From a bacterium (GTDB taxonomy: Bacteria; Spirochaetota; UBA4802; UBA5550), in NCBI GenBank assembly GCA_024224995.1, contig JAAENB010000753.1, positions 1-8,926 on the forward strand: a stretch of 8,926 nt of DNA, written 5' to 3'. The notes under the pieces were generated by a model, which was given only the letters and a program-made list of their open reading frames with translations, was not told the DNA's origin and made no database searches. Each line of letters opens with the position of its first letter. The stretch's first letter is position 1. A program made the translations under genes and the position numbers. Positions 6,193-8,926 of the stretch are shown here, in pieces.

Positions 6193-6978
6193 ATGAAAAA
6201 AAAATTTGTTTATGGTCTTATCCTGCTATTATTTTGTGGTATTTTTACTGGAAATTTTCTCTATTCTCAGGACAAAAAAGACAATTCCAAATGGATGAGG
6301 ATGAGCGGCCGCTGGAAAATTGAGAACAGCTATGCTGTCGAAAGAAAAAGGGGGGCGGGAGGCTGGTTTTTTCATGATATCCTTGAATATAACTCATTAG
6401 CCAGCAGGAAAAATTTTGAAGAGTTCTCATCAATTGATTTAAAAATGAACCTGTATAATCCAAGGATTACCCGGAGGATGAAGAATATAAAGGATCCCGT
6501 AAGAATGATGGCATTTTTTGCCGCCAAAAGCCTGGTTCCGGGAGAAAAGTATCAGTATTATTTAACCAACTTTTATGCCTTTAAATTATCCGGCAATAAA
6601 GACAGAATAACAAAGGTCAGCTTTGTCAGGTCCGACATAATTGATTCATCTGTCTCGAAGCCTGCTAAGAAAAATTACCGGGTTACGGAACTGCGTTACA
6701 AGCTTTACAAACTGGATTTAAACAAAGACCATATTATGAGTATAAAGTTTAAAGACAAAAAGGCCACTCTCTTTATTAATGGGGAAGAGGTTTTGCAGGC
6801 AAATATACCGGAAAACTACGAAGGAAGAGTCGGTTTTAGCGCTCAAAATATTGCCATAAAAGTCGATTACTATAAAGTTTCCAACAATGAAGCCGTGATT
6901 TTTGATGACCAGTTTAACAGGAACAGTATTTTCGTTCGCACGGTTAGAGGCAAATTTATAAAGAATAAAAAAAAATAG
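6193..6978 (+). CDS. Exported LamG/concanavalin-like beta-sandwich protein
   Basis: A Sec signal peptide (MKKKFVYGLILLLFCGIFTGNFLYSQ) is followed by a basic mature protein; the cysteine in the hydrophobic core is preceded by Phe and is not a lipobox, so the protein is probably periplasmic or secreted. The mature part opens with SGRWKIEN and later has KATLFINGEEVLQANIPENYEGRVGFSAQNIAIKVDYYKV. That is the signature run of strands in LamG or DUF1080-type jelly-roll domains, which often bind glycans. No catalytic residues can be identified. After the sandwich, VIFDDQFNRNSIFVRTVRGKF resembles the opening of a second such domain, then the chain ends in a lysine-rich tail, so a second domain may have been lost. 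The total is 261 aa from ATG. A TTG one codon earlier (6190) is possible because AAGGAG lies 9 nt before it versus 12 for the ATG. It is convergent with the gene at 7059 and shares a terminator. Confidence 0.85.
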   Translation: MKKKFVYGLILLLFCGIFTGNFLYSQDKKDNSKWMRMSGRWKIENSYAVERKRGAGGWFFHDILEYNSLASRKNFEEFSSIDLKMNLYNPRITRRMKNIKDPVRMMAFFAAKSLVPGEKYQYYLTNFYAFKLSGNKDRITKVSFVRSDIIDSSVSKPAKKNYRVTELRYKLYKLDLNKDHIMSIKFKDKKATLFINGEEVLQANIPENYEGRVGFSAQNIAIKVDYYKVSNNEAVIFDDQFNRNSIFVRTVRGKFIKNKKK

Positions 6979-6996
6979 AAAATAGTACAATTCCAC

Positions 6997-7035
6997 AAAA
7001 AAAAGACAAGAGTTTTCCCTCTTGCCTTTTTTTTT
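6997..7035. terminator. Bidirectional rho-independent terminator
   Basis: CAAGAG (7007-7012) and CTCTTG (7019-7024) form a stem around a 6-nt loop, flanked by A8-G on the left and C-T9 on the right that can extend pairing past one mismatch. A T-run follows the stem on both strands. It sits 18 nt after the LamG-like stop and 23 nt after the stop of the minus-strand gene at 7059. Confidence 0.9.
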
Positions 7036-7058
7036 GGAGATAAAGCAAACAATACTGT

Positions 7059-7625
7059 CTACTTAATCAGCCTCATTACGGAATCGGGTCTCAAGTTTGA
7101 TATATTATCAAGACCACCCGCGCCGGTATCGGCAAAAGCATTGTTGATATTCCCCATAAGGTTCCCCACCTTATCGTCCCCCGCGAGGTTGGAAGCCATA
7201 ATATTGTCCACCTCTACCTGGAGCGTTTTAAGCTTGCTCACATCATTATTAATAAGGGTATCAACGTCCTCCATCCTGGAATTAATAGTTGTTTCATTTA
7301 TGGTGCCGCCCATAAATTCCTCCAGCACAGGCTGGCCATTAATCCGGACATCTTCTAAAATATTTTTTTGATTTTCTCCACCCTGATCCAGATCATCACG
7401 CAGCTGCTCTACTCCATTGCGTACTACCTGGTTCCCGGTCATTGTAGACTGGATATCCCGAAGCTCTGACTCAATAGTATCGAGGCGGGAATTTACCCTG
7501 GTTCCGATTGCCACTGAATCGGTTTTTACCTCTTTCTTCTGCTTATTGAGACTTTCCTCATTGAGTTCCCGCTGATTATTGATTTTCTGCGCGGACCCCA
7601 ATATTCCATCGATTGATACTTTCAT
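7059..7625 (-). CDS. Hypothetical coiled-coil protein, 188 aa
   Basis: No family is firmly recognised. The sequence begins MKVSIDGILGSAQKINNQRELNEES without a signal peptide. Residues about 12-60 and 66-95 are highly charged, with heptad-like spacing expected of coiled coils. A middle segment is VRINGQPVLEEFMGGTINETT, a further helix follows (about 115-145), and the C-terminus is Gly/Asn-rich, ending NISNLRPDSVMRLIK. There are no cysteines and no membrane helix. It could be a cytoplasmic structural or secretion-chaperone-like protein; a flagellar or export link would be speculation. The frame is open for 43 more codons upstream, but ATG 7625 is chosen because a near-perfect AAAGGAGG precedes it and the promoter start site would lie inside the longer frame. 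It has its own strong promoter, leader hairpins and terminator, so high expression is expected. Confidence 0.85.
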   Translation of the reverse strand: MKVSIDGILGSAQKINNQRELNEESLNKQKKEVKTDSVAIGTRVNSRLDTIESELRDIQSTMTGNQVVRNGVEQLRDDLDQGGENQKNILEDVRINGQPVLEEFMGGTINETTINSRMEDVDTLINNDVSKLKTLQVEVDNIMASNLAGDDKVGNLMGNINNAFADTGAGGLDNISNLRPDSVMRLIK

Positions 7626-7628
7626 TTT

Positions 7629-7644
7629 ACACCCTCCTTTGTGT
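7629..7644 (-). promoter_or_regulatory. Ribosome binding site in a small hairpin loop
   Basis: On the minus strand, ACAC and GTGT (7641-7644 and 7629-7632) form a 4-bp stem whose 8-nt loop is exactly AAAGGAGG. The Shine-Dalgarno lies 7 nt before the ATG at 7625. A GGA in a hairpin loop over the ribosome site is the usual arrangement of CsrA/RsmA targets, but the stem is short and the match to the full consensus is imperfect. Confidence 0.5.
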
Positions 7645-7669
7645 TTATTTCGGAAAAGCTTTCTGAACA

Positions 7670-7684
7670 CAACATTCCATGTTG
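7670..7684 (-). promoter_or_regulatory. Hairpin at predicted 5' end of coiled-coil gene mRNA
   Basis: CAACAT and ATGTTG form a perfect 6-bp stem with a 3-nt loop. With the -10 at 7692-7697 the transcript should start near 7685, placing the stem at the very 5' end, as at 5608-5640. Confidence 0.6.
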
Positions 7685-7691
7685 CTATTAT

Positions 7692-7720
7692 AATATAATA
7701 ATATCGACATTTATTGTCAA
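7692..7720 (-). promoter_or_regulatory. Strong sigma-70 promoter of the coiled-coil gene
   Basis: On the minus strand, a perfect TTGACA (7715-7720), a 17-nt spacer and TATATT (7692-7697). The leader would be about 60 nt. A TATAAT a few bases further downstream has a poor spacer length. Confidence 0.8.
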
Positions 7721-7780
7721 CTATTATTAATCCCGAAATAGTAATTCCCGGCATCCCGGTGTGTAAAAGTATGATAATTA

Positions 7781-7796
7781 TGTGTATTATGTCACA
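7781..7796. promoter_or_regulatory. CRP/FNR-family-like palindrome
   Basis: TGTGT-ATTATG-TCACA matches 9 of 10 conserved positions of the CRP site TGTGA-N6-TCACA. Its centre is about 104 bp upstream of the predicted start of the minus-strand transcript and about 217 bp upstream of the plus-strand one. A second overlapping inverted repeat (TTATGTC 7787-7793, GACATAA 7812-7818) shares its right half. No regulator gene is in the window, so the identity is uncertain. Confidence 0.45.
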
Positions 7797-7900
7797 TATA
7801 CTATATTATACGACATAACACCGGTTAATTTTTAGAATTTTTTTTATTTTTTTTTGAATAGCCCGGGTTTCATTGAGCATGATTAATCTACCTAATATTG

Positions 7901-7968
7901 CTGAAAATTTTGGCACCAGACAAAAGAGCAAAATTTTGTTTGCCACAAACATTTTTGCTTAATTTCAG
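7901..7968. repeat. Long nested inverted repeat upstream of the C1q gene promoter
   Basis: An inner imperfect stem pairs 7927-7942 (AGCAAAATTTTGTTTG) with 7946-7959 (CAAACATTTTTGCT) around CCA. An outer stem pairs CTGAAA (7901-7906) with TTTCAG (7963-7968). The element ends 2 bp before the -35 hexamer. Neither arm is followed by a proper T-run on the coding side, and the location favours an operator or cruciform over a terminator. Confidence 0.65.
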
Positions 7969-7970
7969 TA

Positions 7971-7999
7971 TTGACATTTACGATAAAATATGATATAAT
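7971..7999 (+). promoter_or_regulatory. Perfect consensus sigma-70 promoter of the C1q lipoprotein gene
   Basis: TTGACA (7971-7976), exactly 17 nt, TATAAT (7994-7999). This is a full match to the consensus, so basal activity should be high unless repressed. The predicted start is near 8006, giving a leader of about 187 nt. Confidence 0.9.
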
Positions 8000-8120
8000 T
8001 TATATCTAAAACTCTATTTTAATTATAACCCGGTACATATTTGTCCCGGTGTATTTTTTTTTAAATTCTTTACACCCACAGGGTATTTTATAGCGTGCCT
8101 TCATAATAAAAGTCTCTTTT

Positions 8121-8162
8121 CCGCTATTTTTTCCTGCCTTTTGCAGGCCAGGTAACCAGCGG
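8121..8162 (+). promoter_or_regulatory. Two-tier hairpin in the C1q gene leader
   Basis: An inner stem CCTGC (8133-8137) with GCAGG (8143-8147) and an outer stem CCGCT (8121-8125) with AGCGG (8158-8162) lie within the untranslated leader. The structure ends about 18 nt before the GAGG ribosome site. It is not followed by a T-run. No known riboswitch class is recognised. Confidence 0.5.
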
Positions 8163-8192
8163 TTTATTTAATAATAATATGAGGTAATGAAT

Positions 8193-8926
8193 ATGAAAAA
8201 AATTCGTATGTTTGGTTTGTTTTTGACTCTTTTGTGCGGTGTGGCCTTTTCCGGGTGCGAGCAGGGGCTGGCCAGTAATGACGCGTCTTCGGATGATGAA
8301 AATATGAAGTTCAGTTTTTCCGATATGTATAAGAAGCTTGCCAGTATGGAGGATAGGATAAAGACTCTGCAGGATACGGTGACTACGCAAACGGGGTCTA
8401 TTGTGCAGTATGATACTATTGTTGGCCAGATGCAGACTACGATTGATGCTCAGGCCGGGCAGATAACCGTTCTTGAAGGTTTGTTGGCGCAGAAAGCTGA
8501 TGCATCAGGGGTTTATTCGAAGGGGGAGATGGATGTGATGATGGCTCCTGAGGCAAAAACCGGGGTTCTTGCGTATTCCGATGAACCTGTTTTATTCGAT
8601 GATACCTATTTATTCTCCGAATTAAGGGATGAAAAAGACGAATACAATCCCGCAACCGGTACATTTACCGCTAAGAAAGCCGGTTATTATCTTATTACTG
8701 TTACAGGAAGAGATAAAACTTCATTATCAGGTCAGTATGGATTTAGAATTTTAAAAAATAATACACGAACATCTATAGCATATTCGTATACATCATCTCA
8801 TGAAGATTTTATGGATGGTGGTCATAGTTGTTCAACAATTCAGTATCTGGAAGTGGGCGATTCTTTGAAAGTCGAAACTGTTAGAAGAATTAGAGTCTGT
8901 GAGAAAATTTATTTTGGAGTTAGAGA
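8193..8926 (+). CDS. Lipoprotein with coiled-coil stalk and C1q-like head (partial, runs off right edge)
   Basis: The frame is open to the window end (244 codons, no stop). MKKIRMFGLFLTLLCGVAFSGC is a lipoprotein signal with C22 as the lipidated residue. A short acidic linker (about 26-38) leads to a heptad-rich helix (about 40-105), likely a trimeric coiled coil, then KADASGVYSKGEMD, which resembles short linkers in phage tail fibres. From about 123 the chain fits a C1q/TNF-like jelly roll: GVLAYSDEPVLF, the hallmark YNPATGTFTAKKAGYYLITV (151-170), FRILKNN, and STIQYLEVGDSLKVETV (214-230), ending near IYFGVR. Such heads trimerise and bind ligands, so a surface adhesin or sensor role is inferred. 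ATG 8193 is chosen over ATG 8187 because GAGG lies 8 nt before it. GC falls from about 50% in the stalk part to about one third after 8580. Only antisense open frames with random composition oppose it. Confidence 0.88.
   Translation, partial: MKKIRMFGLFLTLLCGVAFSGCEQGLASNDASSDDENMKFSFSDMYKKLASMEDRIKTLQDTVTTQTGSIVQYDTIVGQMQTTIDAQAGQITVLEGLLAQKADASGVYSKGEMDVMMAPEAKTGVLAYSDEPVLFDDTYLFSELRDEKDEYNPATGTFTAKKAGYYLITVTGRDKTSLSGQYGFRILKNNTRTSIAYSYTSSHEDFMDGGHSCSTIQYLEVGDSLKVETVRRIRVCEKIYFGVR

Larger units (their letters stand above)
7626..8192. other. Divergent regulatory spacer, no gene seen
   Basis: This 567-bp AT-rich spacer separates the minus-strand coiled-coil gene from the plus-strand C1q-like lipoprotein. 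It holds a leader with two hairpins and a promoter for the minus gene, a CRP/FNR-like palindrome, a long nested inverted repeat, a consensus promoter for the plus gene and a ~187-nt leader. No coding frame is credible. Confidence 0.7.

Noticed and set aside
7059..7625. Flagellar or type III secretion assignment for the coiled-coil protein
   Set aside because: Only general coiled-coil character is visible; no motif or neighbouring flagellar gene supports it.
8124..8664. Two minus-strand open frames (8124-8390 and 8437-8664)
   Set aside because: They are antisense to the C1q-like lipoprotein gene, whose signal peptide, ribosome site and domain pattern make it the real gene; the antisense products are low-complexity His/Pro/Arg-rich.

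Overview
The window comes from a bacterium with ordinary sigma-70 promoters (one perfect TTGACA-17-TATAAT), strong Shine-Dalgarno sequences, rho-independent terminators and Sec/lipoprotein export signals. Coding regions have moderate GC and the spacers are very AT-rich. Two lipobox proteins and one further exported protein fit a diderm envelope. A spirochaete-like lineage is possible, but nothing here fixes the taxon. No rRNA, tRNA, CRISPR array, transposase or integrase was seen.

Left part (1-4561). A GC-rich gene-free edge holds a perfect 32-bp palindrome and a REP-like inverted repeat. Next is an ECF-type sigma factor on the minus strand, a G-rich divergent spacer, and an unrecognised plus-strand gene (161 aa). 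That gene converges on uvrA, the nucleotide-excision-repair damage sensor, which is complete at 939 aa. uvrA overlaps by ATGA the end of a small gene for an extremely acidic protein with a C-terminal zinc ribbon, so the two form a translationally coupled minus-strand pair.

Middle part (4562-5690). Two AT-rich spacers with hairpins and short repeats flank a 71-aa minus-strand gene of unknown function, which has its own terminator.

Right part (5691-8926). This is a group of envelope genes, each with its own promoter. They are a 112-aa lipoprotein with a hairpin at the predicted mRNA 5' end, an exported LamG-like beta-sandwich protein, a convergent 188-aa coiled-coil protein sharing a bidirectional terminator with it, and a lipoprotein running off the right edge. 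The last has a coiled-coil stalk and a bacterial C1q-like head (8193 to beyond 8926). It lies behind the consensus promoter, a long upstream inverted repeat and a ~187-nt structured leader, and the head-coding part is much more AT-rich than the stalk-coding part.

Functionally the window divides into a DNA-repair pair, a regulatory sigma factor without a visible anti-sigma gene, and a set of individually regulated surface or periplasmic proteins. The least ordinary items are the C1q-like lipoprotein with its control region and the acidic zinc-ribbon protein coupled to uvrA.
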